Source of the DNA: Plotosus lineatus
Taxonomy: Eukaryota; Chordata; Actinopteri; Siluriformes; Plotosidae
Direction: 5' to 3'
NCBI GenBank assembly: GCA_024760905.1
Contig: CM045734.1
Location: 38,007,064 to 38,071,063 of the forward strand
Length of the DNA stretch: 64,000 nt
Shown here: piece after piece, positions 47,494 to 58,940 of the stretch
Numbering within the stretch: the stretch's first letter is position 1
Layout: each line of letters begins with the position of its first letter
Notes under the pieces: model-generated
Seen by the model: the letters and a program-made list of their open reading frames with translations, nothing else
What the model was told of the DNA's origin: nothing
Database searches by the model: none
Program-made: the position numbers and the translations under genes

Positions 47494-48945
47494 ATATGCA
47501 AATATACAGATGCAGTATGAACAAACATACAGATGTGCTAATGTGTGTATATATACAGTGTGGTATGAATGTATACACAGTAGTTGAAGAAGAACACTGA
47601 GTAAACTATAACATTGGAAATATATACATGTGCATGGATGATATGAATGGTACGAATGGTACTGATATGGTGTAGTGTGGCTTTGAAGGGAAGGTGCAGC
47701 AGGGGACTGAGCTCAGTAGGGTAACAGCTGTGGAGGAAGAAGCTGTTGATAAAATTGCTGGTTTTTGTCCGATGGCTCCTGAAGTGCTTTCTGGAGGGGG
47801 AGTTGCTGAAAGAGTCAATAACACTTTTCATTGATTAAAGTTACCGGTTCCTAGTTTGAATATGTTTGATGAAGTGGTATCCCCCCCCCCCCCCAATGGT
47901 TATTTAATGTTTTTATAATGCTGATAAATTGCATTTAATTTTCATTTTATTTAAATAGTATAGTTAAAAGCTATAGAAGCATTATTTCTACATTTGGTTG
48001 TCAAAAATGTGTTGTTGTTTTTTATTCGTAGAAGTCATGAAATAATTTTATTTTGAATTGATTACATTTAAATGATTACAAAAGGGAATGTTGTAGTTCA
48101 GATCTGAGGTTAATGGTGCCAGTATACATGAAATTGTGGCTGATTTATTTTCAGAAGTCAACGGATTTGCTGCAGATGCAGCCATTTCGAAAAGTGGAAG
48201 AACCCCCCCCATTCCGGTGGAGTGAATTTTTTTATTTATTTATCATGGCAGATAATAACATGAAAAAAGAGAGACAAACAATATACTCAATTGAATTTGA
48301 AAATGTAGAGAAACAAGCATTTTAACATTTTAAAAATTACTTAACTTGTGTATGAAATGCAATTTTTGCTTTTTGGCCATTTTACTGTAAAAAGTTTTTC
48401 TTTGTTTTATCATGGTCTTTCTTAGCTGTTATATAAGAGATTATTATATAAAACACCTAATGCAGGTTTTTAAGAAGCCTGTATACATGCACAGTCATTG
48501 TCAAGTTACACAGGATTGGTCAGTTCAAAGAAAGTACGATACCTAGGCTAGGTCAGTTTGTGTGGTCATCTGGTGTGTCTTAATATTGCTACATATGAAC
48601 CTTTGTTTACATGACGCATAAAAAAGATAAATAAATGAAATCAAATTATGTGTGCCAAATTTTACCTAAACGTTGCTTTATGACTCCTCAAACAAACCCA
48701 TTACAGATTAAAAGCTAATTCAGACCTCATCTGGTGCGACTGTTGCAATGTTACCATTTTCCAACCACTGAAGAGCCTTCTACCTTCACAAGTCCCATTA
48801 TGTGAAGTTATGTGCAGTTATGTTTGACTTCATTGTTTTATAATCTTCCAACAGCATAGCCACTCAATCAGCCCCTTTAGCAAAAAAATTTTTTAAAAAT
48901 GCCTTGGCTCATAGTCTATAGCTCACTGTGAATGTGTGTTTGCAG
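47494..48945. other. Intronic sequence
   Basis: A C-run at 47880-47894. No exon or classified repeat seen until the acceptor gtgtgtttgcag at 48945. Confidence 0.5.
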
Positions 48946-49098
48946 GTCAGCCTAGACCAGCGGGTAATTCAGGAGGTGGAGAACATCCTGGCAGCGCTGC
49001 CAGGTTTTCCCCGAGGAGCACCCCACCAGCAAGCAAGACACACTGCCCAGGCCCTGAGCCGAGCTGCCAATTACTCACTACTGATGGCCCAACAGCAG
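48946..49098 (+). CDS. Internal exon of the split gene (exon c)
   Basis: 51 codons, phase 0 to phase 0, between acceptor tttgcag and donor CAG|gtgggt. Translation starts VSLDQRVIQEVENILAALPG and ends AANYSLLMAQQQ. Ala/Gln-rich and likely helical. GC content is well above the surrounding introns, as expected for a coding exon. Joins exon d in frame. Confidence 0.8.
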
Positions 49099-49936
49099 GT
49101 GGGTGTGCTGACAGAAAGAGAGAGACTGACTCCCAGCTGTATTGGCTCGTCTGTATTTGTCTGGCTTTTTCACTCTGCTGTGCACCCAGCAGGGTGGTCG
49201 TGGTCATGCTTTTGTGTCAGTTATCCTTGTTAATTCCTGTCTTTTTTCATTGTTCTTCTTTTTTCATACATTCTGTTTCCTGTTCTCACTGCCAAGCCCT
49301 AGCTCATGCCTCCTTTTTGTGGTAATCTACTCCACTCTGTATGCTAACAGTCTGTCAATGCCAATCAATATTTCATACTAAAATAACCTGACCGGGGCGT
49401 TTCTGTCTAAGCCTCCTGCTTCAACCTCAGGGGTCATCAAAACTGTTATTTCAGGAAAAGAGTCTTGATTGTACCTCTGTATTGTAGCACAGAAGGGCTA
49501 AGCCATGAATCATTCATAATACACTCAGCCTGAGCAGGAAAAACACAATGATTAATGCAACACTTGTTGAGACGCCTCTCTACAGTCAGCAGAAGCAATG
49601 CCCAGGCGCCTCCTGACTCCAGGTTATGGGACCATTATGCATTTTTAAAGGCCTGGCATTTGTAAGATAGAGTGAATAAATAAACGTTTATAAAAAAGGC
49701 CATTTCACTTCATCTAGGGTGTTCATAAGAGTTTATGATCGTCTTTCTCTCAGGCGAGGTAATAATGGGTTAAGATCTTTGCCCTTTCAGTGTTTTTGAA
49801 TGTGCTTCAAGACATTTACTAGAATGCAGAACTTCAAAGAAGACTTCCCAATGAAAGCCATCTTTTTCAAAACACTGTGTGGCCTTTCTGCATGCTGTTA
49901 AAGATGTGTATTTTTGTCTCTGTTCCAGTGATGTAG
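49099..49936. other. Intron between exons c and d
   Basis: 838 bases with consensus ends; no repeat recognised. Confidence 0.7.
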
Positions 49937-50075
49937 GTAGAAGCTCTTGAGGCAGAATTGAACTTCCATAGAAGCTTGTACAGCCTGCAGGTCCAGACTG
50001 TTGTCCAGGGAATTCTTCAGGCTTATCGAGCCTTCCAAGAAAACATTTTTCAAAGTCTGTGTGTTCCACTAGAAG
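49937..50075 (+). CDS. Internal exon of the split gene (exon d)
   Basis: 46 codons plus one base, between acceptor gatgtag (49936) and donor AAG|gtaaat. Translation starts VEALEAELNFHRSLYSLQVQ and ends QSLCVPLE; strongly helical and coiled-coil-like. The in-frame TAG is part of the acceptor, which fixes the start at GTA and gives phase 0, matching exon c. The spare G combines with AT of exon e to make Asp. Confidence 0.85.
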
Positions 50076-50515
50076 GTAAATCATTTAAACTTTCCAAAAC
50101 AATATGAACAGACCCATATGATCGAAAGACCTTCATGTTTTTCCACTGGCACTGGATACTGTCTGTGCGCTCATTCTTGTAATCACTAAAGCTGCTACAT
50201 ATTATTTTGCTACTGGTGTACAGAGCATGTAAAAAAAATCATATGCTTAGAACAGTTAACTACCACAGAGCTGTGTTGTTCAATGTCTGAGTGCCAGTCA
50301 GTGTCAAACTCTATTCAAGGGTGAAATCAAGCATGGAGTCAGAAGGCTATCACAGGCTTCCAGAGTGAGAAACAGGGCTACCTGAGTGACAACACTTTAT
50401 TCAACCATTTGGTTGTTTTCCAGTCCTCATGAAGTTTTTTTGCATCTAACAGCCAACTGAATAATATTGATACAGTTTGACCACCTAACACAAAATGATG
50501 CTTCAAGCAACTGCA
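50076..50515. other. Intron sequence
   Basis: No repeat recognised. Confidence 0.5.
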
Positions 50516-50517
50516 TA

Positions 50518-51512
50518 CTGTATTTTCCGGACTATACATAGCTCTGGAGTATAAGTCGCATCGGCCAAAAAAGGCATAATTAAGAAAAAAAAATAACATA
50601 TATAAGTCGCCCTGGACAATAAGTCCCAAACGCATGGAAACTGTCTACCTTGGCTTGGAAATCTACTGCAAGTTTTTGTGATGTTGTGGTGCTCGCTCTG
50701 ATAGAGAGGTGGTTGCGTTGCATGAAGCGGTAACACCAAGAAAGTTCTCACGCAAAGTCATTTCTATTCATCTCCTTGACAACTACTTAGACTTGGAGAC
50801 GCAACTGCACCGTTGACAAGCCTCTCCCTGCAGCACGTTGCTCAAGCCCCCATATGTGAACTCGTTACTCTAGCTGTGGCTTTTAGCTCGCGATTATCCT
50901 TTTTGTTTTCTTCATTGCCGTAATAATCATCTCTGCTTTTCTGCCCTCTTGTTGCCTTGTTGCGGTTGTGAGTGTAAAAATAAACGTGTGAAATTATGTC
51001 CGTTATTACTATGACGAACAGAATTATATGTAATAATTTCACTACTTGGACGTGGAGACGCAACTGCACTGTTGACAAGCCTCTCCCTGTAGCACATTGC
51101 TCAAGCACCCATGTCCTCTAGCTGTGGCCATCTAGCTTTTAGCCCACGATTAGCTTTTTTTGTTTTCTTCATTGCACAAATAATAATCTCCACGTTTCTC
51201 CAGTCCCTCACAAGTTTCTTGTTAATGCCAAACTCTCTTTCTGCTGCTCGATTACCATTTTTTTCTGCGTATTTCACTACTTGCAGCTTGTAATTTGCAG
51301 AATAGGATTTTCTTTTTGGGGCCATTTCTTCAGTGGTGGATGAGCAGGTACTGGTACCAAAGCCTTGATTGCCCTCTTGTGGTTGTGAGTGCAAAAATAA
51401 CAAACATGGTAAATTATGTTAGTTATTCTTATGACGAACAGAATTATATGTAAAAATTTCACATATAAGCCAAAGTATGAAAGACGTGAGACTTATAGTC
51501 CGGAAAATACGG
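50518..51512. mobile_element. P4 Tigger-like element with internal tandem duplication
   Basis: Inverted ends tattttccggactata and tatagtccggaaaata, with TA flanks at 50516 and 51513. The interior is present twice: the gacgcaactgcac block at about 50790 and 51057, and tatgacgaacagaattatat at about 51010 and 51430. Only the second unit retains a transposase N-terminus (minus strand). Confidence 0.85.
51101..51403 (-). pseudogene. Transposase N-terminal DNA-binding domain relic (P4)
   Basis: A 100-residue minus-strand reading frame whose internal Met begins MAPKRKSYSANYKLQVVKYA and continues with GNRAAEREFGINKKLVRDWR. This is the helix-turn-helix pattern of the Brinker-like/pogo-type DNA-binding domain found in Tigger and POGK-type proteins. 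No DDE domain follows, so it is a truncated relic of the transposase. Confidence 0.8.
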
Positions 51513-52300
51513 TACATTGCCTATATGTGATTTTTGGCTGGAGGAGGGAGTAGGATAAAAACTGGCTGGAGGGGGGAGTAGGCTACAGAACACGGCATTG
51601 TGCATCATTCTAGTCCAAACATTTTCTGGAAAGAGTAATTGGGTCTACCTGCAGCCCACAAACATGCAATTCCAGACATCAGCTATTCCTGCTTAGAGTA
51701 AGCCACATAATCAGGACACTGCTGTTTAGTAATATTGATCCTCCTGAATGCGGAAATAAGAAAGGATGGACTTTTACATGATTAGACATTTGCTTGAATG
51801 AAATTAAATATTTTCATCTGCAACTTGGATAACTGTTTGAAAGGTTTGAGCTTAAGTGGAGCATGTGGTGTTTTTTTTTTTTTTTTTTTTTTTTGTGTGT
51901 GCATTTGTGTTTTGGAATATGTGAGTGTGTGCAGCAGTTCATGAGAGAAGCTACTTAGCAAAGCAATTCAGGAGGTGATGAAAACAAAGTGCTGGTGGGG
52001 AGCGGCAGGCACGCATACCAAAGTGTATGTATATGAATGTGCGTGTCCTGTACATGTGGTAAATAAGCTGAATCTTGTACTTGAAGATACATAGATATTT
52101 TTTGTAATAGTAGCCTAGTGCCTCTTGAATTCTCTTCACTGGCACATATAACTCCTCATTAAAAGCCCAATGCTGGACCTCCCGCTTTGCTTTTGCATAA
52201 TGTGGAGCATTTCTCTGTCTAGTACCCCAGATGGTCAACAGCTCTGCTGTTTTAAAGATTGCATCACACCTGGAGACAGCAATCAAATAGAAAAAACTGG
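51513..52300. other. Intron sequence
   Basis: A T-run at 51872-51894. Otherwise nothing recognised. Confidence 0.5.
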
Positions 52301-52302
52301 TT

Positions 52303-52620
52303 GTGTGTGTGGGCTGGGAGGCATCTAGGACAGACCTTCACAGTGGAAAAGGTAGACTGTGGTCAGATGAGGCAGTATTCCATGTAATTTTTGGAAGAAC
52401 TGCATGCCATGTGCTGTGGACCAAAGAAAAAAGTACCATTCTGACTCTTACTATCAACAAGTACAAAGCCAGGGTGTGTGATTCTGTGTCAGTGCCATTG
52501 GTGACAGTAAATTGCACTTCTGTGGTGGCAGCATTATGACAACATGCAGACCTTGGAGAAACATCTTTTACAGCATTTTGCCATCTGTTTGGTGAGACCA
52601 TTCAGGGACTATGACAGAGC
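52303..52620 (+). pseudogene. Tc1-like transposase relic
   Basis: LWSDEAVFHVIFG followed by LWTKEKSTILTLTINKYKA resembles the central DDE region of fish Tc1-like transposases (LWSDE..F..FG then a K-rich segment), with stops and frame changes. Diverged; termini not found. Confidence 0.5.
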
Positions 52621-53448
52621 AAAAATGTGGACTGTGTGGATTTCCTGAGGCTTTGCTTGGAGAAACACAGCTGTAGGAGACTTGTGAGATCACTTCAAAT
52701 CTACTCGATTGCATTCTGCATACCAGAGTACTGGAACATCATTAGTAAAATGGGTGCATGGACTATAGATTTAAACATCTCACAAGATGAGATTCCTTCC
52801 AGCTTTCAAAAACAAACATGCAACACTTGACTAAACATGACCACGAATCATCTAGTTTCAGAGCAAGAGGCAATCTGACAGAAGTAGGGACCAAACATGC
52901 AGTCCACTGATAAACGTGCATGATAACCTTGTTTAGTCATGGCTAGATTCTGTAATGGGATTTAGTAATGGGAGTCTGTATTTTTATTTTTCACTCCAGA
53001 GCATAGATTTTGTTTTGAAGAACTCATTGTGCCACAGCATTTCAAGTTACAGTGTTACTGATACATTGGTGCATATGTACAGGGATCCTCGCTACTTCGC
53101 GCTTCATGATTCATGCGGCTTCAGTGCATCGCGTTTTTTAAAAAAATATTCATCAAATTAAAAAGTAAGGAAATTAAGAAAGAATTGGGGAAAATTTAAG
53201 GAAAATGCTGCAAAAACAAGCCCAATTATGTAACCCCTCCCCCTAAACAAACACAAAACAAAAAAACAACCCAAAACCTCCCAGCAAAACTACTTAGATT
53301 TTTGTGAGGTGCGCATCTGAGTGCGTGAACGCGTGCCTCTGTACGTGTATGTATTTATATTTTATTTGCATCTTATGCATTATTTTTGAATGTTTAATTG
53401 TTACTATAACAATTACTTTATTATACTTTATACTTTATTTAGGGGCAC

Positions 53449-53703
53449 CCCAGTGCGGCTAACTGGGTTATCAAAGGCGGGCCATGTCTCTCACTGTCTA
53501 TGGTGAGAGGCATGTAAAAGAACCATTGCTGACTTTCGTAAAGAGTAGCTGCAAAGTCGTCAGCGTGTTTCTGTCCCTTGCTAAGAAGGGTTGTGACAGG
53601 AAGGGCATCCGACGTAAAAACCTCTGCCAAATCAAAACGTGCGAATCAGATTATTCGCTGTGGCGACTCCCGAGTAAAAGGGAAAAGGCCGAAAGGAAGA
53701 CAG
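53449..53703 (+). mobile_element. RTE-tailed SINE, head missing, inserted in another SINE
   Basis: Spacer from ccccagtgcggctaactggg to the tail gccgaaaggaagacag. It is flanked by about 15 bases, actttatttaggggca, on both sides; the right copy is also the start of the next SINE's head. Confidence 0.85.
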
Positions 53704-53713
53704 ACTTTATTTA

Positions 53714-54060
53714 GGGGCAGTGGTGGTCTAGTGGTATAAGCCGCCGGATCGCTGAGCCAAAGGTTGGGGGTTCGAGTCCCACTCTCCACAAGGTTGTCAC
53801 TGCCCCCCCCCCCCCATCCAGTGCAGCTAACTGGGTTATCAAAGGCCGGCCATATCTCTCACTGTCTATGGTGTGAGGCATGTAAAACAACCATTGCTGA
53901 CTTTCGACAAGAGTAGGCTGCAAAGCCGTCAGCATGTTTCTGCCCTGCGATAGCCTGGCGAGCTGTCCAGGGTGTACTCTGCCCTCGACCTGAGTTGGCT
54001 GGGATGGGCACCAGCCTCCCCGTGACCCTAATTAGGATGAAGCAGTTACAGAAAATGAAC
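53714..54060 (+). mobile_element. SINE with switched tail (type B)
   Basis: Full head (gggcagtggtggtctagtgg) and spacer to gccgtcagcatgtttctgcc, then the GGCGGCACGG-type tail (gcgagctgtccagggtgtac, ccctaattaggatgaagcag). No RTE-like tail. Confidence 0.87.
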
Positions 54061-54603
54061 TGAGCATTTATAGTGTTGAATATGTATTTATTGATATTAT
54101 ATACACATGTATGTATATCTCAGTTGATCCTACTTCGCGGAATTCGTTTGTAGCGGGGGGTGGATCTTGGTCCCAATTAACCACGGACAGTGAGGGATCC
54201 CTGTATATGTATCATATACAGAAAACTTTAAAGAGCCAGTCAGATTTCAAGCCTGAGAACATGTATGACGGACTGAAAGCTTGGAAGATGGACTAACTTA
54301 AATGAGTTTGAGACTGCGACTTCTTTCCCTATAAAGCATAATGTTTCTGGACCAGAATGAATTAGTTCATTAATCCATACTCCAAAGTGTTTAAAGGCAA
54401 ATAATTCCAGTGTGTAGTTTTCATTTTTGCTCAACAGTCTTAATGTAGAATAGTAAACATTCCTGCTATTTTGTGTTTTGAGAGAAATTAATGATGCACA
54501 TCTGAGCCTTTCAGTTTGAAACAGCAGGGACTTTTTCCCTCAATTCTTTTTTCAGTCTTTTTATTTATTTATTTATTTATTTATTTAACATTTTTTTCCC
54601 CAG

Positions 54604-54738
54604 ATGTCCTTTCATGTTATGAGGATCTGAGGAGTGTATCATCAGAGGTTGCACTTCACCGCTTCCTGTCAGCATTTAAGAGCAACTTGGCGCAGATACG
54701 AGAGGCAGTGGATGCCTTCGGCCTTTCAAAGAGTCAAG
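54604..54738 (+). CDS. Internal exon of the split gene (exon e)
   Basis: 135 bases after acceptor ttttttccccag, phase 1 in and phase 1 out, donor CAAG|gtggat (weak). The completed Asp plus VLSCYEDLRSVSSEVALHRF and LAQIREAVDAFGLSKSQ continue the helical character of exon d. If the weak donor is not used, the frame runs 23 more residues to a stop at 54812. The next exon was not found. Confidence 0.8.
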
Positions 54739-54973
54739 GTGGATCAATGCCTGTCTCAGACTCTATCTCACTGCCTTTGTTTCTGTCTCCACTGTTTCTT
54801 TCACCGTTGAACTAAAAGCTACTTTCTAAGCCTGAATCAGTTTGTGATCGGAATGGTGTTGAATTATTATTAATGTTCTAAAAATTGTTACTGTTATATC
54901 GGTATTGTATTTTCATTATTATTAGCTGAGTCGAATGCAAATGTTTGCACACACACACACACACACACACAGG

Positions 54974-55744
54974 TTTTTTTTATTTTTTAAAAATATTCAT
55001 TGAATTAAAAAGAGATGAAATTTCCTCTCGGCTTTTTCCCTTTTTCAGGGGTTGCCACAGCGAATGATTCGTACGTTTGATTTGGCATAGGTTTTTACGT
55101 CGGATGCCCTTCCTGACACAACCCATTTAGCAAGGGACAGAAACACGCTGATGGCTATGTAGCTACTCTTTACGAAAGTCAGCAATGGTTGTTTTACATG
55201 AACCTCTCACCATAGACAGCGAGAGACAATGAAGACCTTTGATAACCCAGTTAGCCGCACTGGGGGGGACAGTGACAACCTTGTGGAGAGTGGGACTCGA
55301 ACCCCAACCTTAGGATTCGCAATCCAGCGCCCTGTACCACTAGACCACCACTGCAAATTTATCAAATTAAAAAATAAGAAAATTAAGTAAGAATAGTGGA
55401 AAAAGTTAAGGAAAATGCTTCAAAACAAGGCCAATTACGCAAAAAACCCAAACAAACAAAAAAAACAACCCCAAATGCTCCATCAAAACTACTTGCATTT
55501 TTATGTGAGGTGTGCGCGCGGGTGTATGTGTGTATATTTATATTTTATTTACATATTATGCATTATTTTTGAATGTTTAATTGTTATTATAAGCATTTAT
55601 AGAGTTGAATATGCATTTATTAATATTATATACATATATACATGTACGTATGCGTCAGTCGGGAGGGGTTTAACTACTTCGCAGAATTCGATGGTCGTGA
55701 AAGGCTCTCGGTCCCAATTAACTGCGAAAAGTGAGGGATCCCTG
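54974..55744 (+). mobile_element. P3 element, left end missing, with nested SINE
   Basis: Begins in the A-rich interior beside a CA run (54946-54972), is interrupted by a minus-strand SINE, and ends aaaagtgagggatccctg then TA. Confidence 0.75.
55022..55355 (-). mobile_element. RTE-tailed SINE, reversed, nested in P3
   Basis: Complete copy: RTE-like tail at the left (ctctcggctttttccctttt), spacer, and head at the right ending accactagaccaccactgc. Confidence 0.9.
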
Positions 55745-55756
55745 TATATATGTAGA

Positions 55757-56438
55757 CAGGATCCCTCACTACTTCGCACTTAAATTAATGCGGCTTCAGT
55801 GCACTGCGATTTTTAAAAAAATAATAATAATAAATATTCATCGTATTAAAAAATAAGGAAATTAAAAAAGAATAGGTGGAAAAGTTAAGGGAAATGTCAC
55901 AAAAACAAGCCAATTATGCAAAAAAACAAAACAAAAAAACCCAAAAACCTAAACCAACAAAAAACAACCCAAAATCTTACATCAAAACTGGATACGTCAC
56001 TGCATCTGTGTGTGCGCGTCTGTACAGCCACGCCCCCCACTGCCGGAGCCTAGTATTATGTACCTCAGGATAATGTTAATCATATTTCATACTTATATTT
56101 ATGATATATCTTTCTGTAGATTTTATTCCATTTCTATTTCTACTTGTTCTTCAATTTCATTTCACTTTCACTTTTGAGCTTGGACAGCTTTGTTGGTATC
56201 TTCGGATGTTTGCAAAACGAATGTTGGTGAGTTGGAGAGCGTCTGTATTTGTATTTTATTTACATCTTATGTTATTTTTTCAAAGTTTAATTGTTATTAG
56301 AAACATTTATAGCATTGGATATGTATTTATTGATATTATATACATATGTATACGTCAGTCAGGGTGGGTGGGTGATCCTACTTCGTGGATTTCGATGGTT
56401 GCGTGGGGATCTCGGTCCCAATTAACCGCGGATCCCTG
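55757..56438 (+). mobile_element. P3 Tigger-like element
   Basis: Left end CAGGATCCCTCACTACTTCG. Right end aaccgcggatccctg then TA. Contains about 130 bases (56100-56235) of other sequence ending gttggagagcgtctgta, which resembles a P2 right end. Confidence 0.75.
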
Positions 56439-56444
56439 TATGTA

Positions 56445-56447
<3 letters not shown>

Positions 56448-56533
<86 letters not shown>

Positions 56534-56534
56534 A

Positions 56535-56604
<70 letters not shown>
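56448..56604. repeat. (TA)n microsatellite
   Basis: Two long TA runs separated by an A-run (about 56528-56536). Confidence 0.95.
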
Positions 56605-56606
<2 letters not shown>

Positions 56607-56611
<5 letters not shown>

Positions 56612-56851
56612 GTTCTTAACCTGGGTTCGATCGAACCCTAAGGGTTCAGTGAGTCAGTCTCAGGGGTTCGGCGGAGGGCAAGACACACACCCAACTCATA
56701 TTCATGACGACACGTAAAAACATATACCTATGTCTTGAATTTGAAAAAAAAAAAAGTCACATTTTATTTTTCAATAAAGAAGGGTTCGGTGAATAAGCAT
56801 ATGAAACTGGTGGGGTTCAGTACCTCCAACAAGGTTAAGAACCACTGATAT
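56607..56851. mobile_element. hAT-type MITE
   Basis: Ends gtggttcttaacctggg and aaggttaagaaccactg, with the ggggttcagtacctccaaca segment near the right end. This matches the terminal style of non-autonomous hAT (Charlie-like) elements; sits in a TA/TG microsatellite. Confidence 0.75.
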
Positions 56852-56857
56852 ATATAT

Positions 56858-56865
56858 ATATATAA

Positions 56866-56912
<47 letters not shown>
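56858..56912. repeat. (GT)n(GA)n microsatellite
   Basis: GT run passing into a GA run. Confidence 0.95.
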
Positions 56913-56913
<1 letters not shown>

Positions 56914-56914
56914 C

Positions 56915-57892
56915 CAGGAGCGAGAGAGACAGACAGAGATCTGGTCTGATGTATATTTGTACTTGAGATACATCAGAAGTTTATTTTAAAGAGGGAATAC
57001 TCATTATCGAGAAATACCACAAATTACATTGTGTAATGATGAATTTTGTTATGCTCAGGGAAGGCTCAGGTTATCTTCATTTTGTGACTGAACAAATAAG
57101 GAGACGTCAGAGAATAAACCCAAAGTAAGATTATTTAAGTAAAAAAAAAAGATAAATGCAACAAACAAAATTTTAAAAGATATTTTATTTATGATATAAT
57201 ACATTAATAGATCAAGTTCTTGATTCATGTCAAAAAAATAACCATGACAGCATAGACTATGCTGAGAATGTCCCACCTGAAATATGTTCATGAAACTTTG
57301 TGTGAATGAAGATTTCCTAGAGTTAAATATTTGTTCCAGACTTCATGTTGAGAGATTTTACGGAAATGTATGCTGCCATTCAGTTTATTTTGGAAGCTTT
57401 GAATGCATTTTCTCATTTTTCCCCACATAACTCTTGAAGTTTGAACTTCATTTGTCCATATCTCTGTCAAAGTTTGTCCTATCAAATAAAGATGCATCAT
57501 CTGAAAGCTTTATGCATTTTTATGCTCTGTTAGATAAGCACAAAATCTCATTAAAAAAAAAACTGACTCTCATGACTAGTGCTGGAGGGTCTGTGTCTCA
57601 TGTGCTCTTTCTTTCTCTGTATCTCTCTTACCCCCATACACAGTCACAGTTGTGTAAGCTCTACTCATTTCACTGTAAACACTCCAATATTTGTCTTATT
57701 TATATGAAAATGAACATCAGGAGCACTTATAGTAAACTAAAATTAGTTTATGATCAAATGAATAGATTTCATCGCTCACAATTTCTTTTATTATTTGTGA
57801 AATTTTTGTATAGCATTCTACCTACTAGAGAGTGCAGGAATACAGCACTGTGTGAAAAAGAGCAGACAGCCTAGGTGTGGCTTTGGGTGCGC
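56915..57892. other. Unassigned sequence
   Basis: Open frames on both strands (57288-57500 minus, 57434-57874 plus) without recognisable motifs. No repeat identified. Confidence 0.4.
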
Positions 57893-58110
57893 AGACATTT
57901 GCCCACAACCTTAATGAAAAAACAGACATTTGCTTACAACATCTTTTTTTTCTTTGTTCTAATAAATGCATAATACAAAAAGATCACAATGTGTTATAAA
58001 AATTATTTATTCTTATAAATACATAATGCTAAATTAACTCATTATACATTAGGGTTAGGTTTAGGGTTTAGGGTTAGGGTTAAGGTTTAGGGTTGAAATT
58101 GAACAAAAAT
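57893..58110 (-). mobile_element. ggacatttgctcac-type MITE, truncated, with TTAGGG-like run
   Basis: Interior in opposite orientation to 22345: the aaaaagatcacaatgtgtta core and an agggttagggttaaggttta run (58050-58095) next to the truncated end. Confidence 0.75.
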
Positions 58111-58135
58111 AGAACCGTGGCTTTGAATTGGTGTA

Positions 58136-58938
58136 CAGATGCTCCTCGACTTATGTTCATTCGTTTTACATATTTTTCCATTTTACGTTTTTAAAAAAAA
58201 AAGTCAAATTTTGAGTTTAGCGTGCTCTCTGTAGTACGAGACGTACCTACGTAGTACGCTGACGTAAAGACGTAATGACACTGTGTCCATTGTTTACAAA
58301 CGACAGACTGAATGTGCCTCTCCTTCTTCCCTTGTGTTAAGATGTTGTCTCTGTGATCTTTGTGTTTCCACTGTTTTGCGGACTTTAGTAACCCTAAGCA
58401 AATATGATTGGTCAGAAGCGTAAGACTACTAGTGATAGTGGTAATCAGAAAAAGTGACAAGCCATCTAGTTAGAAACGAAGATGGCTATTATCAAGAAAA
58501 TTGATGATGAAAATTGATGCTGGTGAAAAACACGTGAATGTTGCACTTTTCTTCCAAATGGCTCCGTCGACAATCGTAACCATTTACAAGCAGAAAGATC
58601 GCATCACAGAGAATGTTAAAGGTTATATTTGATACTGTATTTGACATTTGATGAGTGAATTTAATTAAAATTTATCTTTTTGAAATTATTTTGCTTGAAT
58701 TAAATTTATTTGAAATTAATGTTGATATTATTTGATATATTTGATATTATTTGACAATGTTATGTTTTTAATAATAGATTTAGGGGTGTTTTATGAGATA
58801 CGATAAAGGTATTTATGGATGTATAGTACAGTATGAACGTCATACGTCACTGGAACATACAGTAACAACTTACGTTTTTTTTTCACCTTACTTTCGGCTG
58901 TCCGGAACCGAACTAAAACATAAGTTGGGGAGTGTCTG
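58136..58938 (+). mobile_element. P2 Tigger-like element, copy 4
   Basis: Left end CAGATGCTCCTCGACTTATG, right end aagttggggagtgtctg, TA on both sides. Carries the best transposase remnant of the family. Confidence 0.85.
58406..58631 (+). pseudogene. Tigger/CENP-B-type transposase N-terminus relic (P2)
   Basis: ATG at 58406 begins MIGQKRKTTS. After frame changes, DAGEKHVNVALFFQMAPSTI and YKQKDRITENVKG follow, the helix-turn-helix pattern of CENP-B/Tigger N-terminal domains (G-E-K...A..F....ST...I...KD.I). It ends at stops soon after 58625. Confidence 0.75.
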
Positions 58939-58940
58939 TA

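Larger units (their letters stand above)
53080..54203 (+). mobile_element. P3 Tigger-like element with two nested SINEs
   Basis: Starts CAGGGATCCTCGCTACTTCG after a TA and ends cagtgagggatccctg then TA. The A-rich interior is split by SINEs between about 53440 and 54060, after which gcatttatagtgttgaatat resumes the P3 sequence. Confidence 0.85.

Noticed and set aside
56448..56604. Proteins made of repeated Tyr-Ile or Cys-Val
   Set aside because: They are translations of TA and GT microsatellites.
57434..57874. 146-codon open frame and an overlapping minus-strand frame
   Set aside because: Neither shows motifs or coding composition; each weakens the other.
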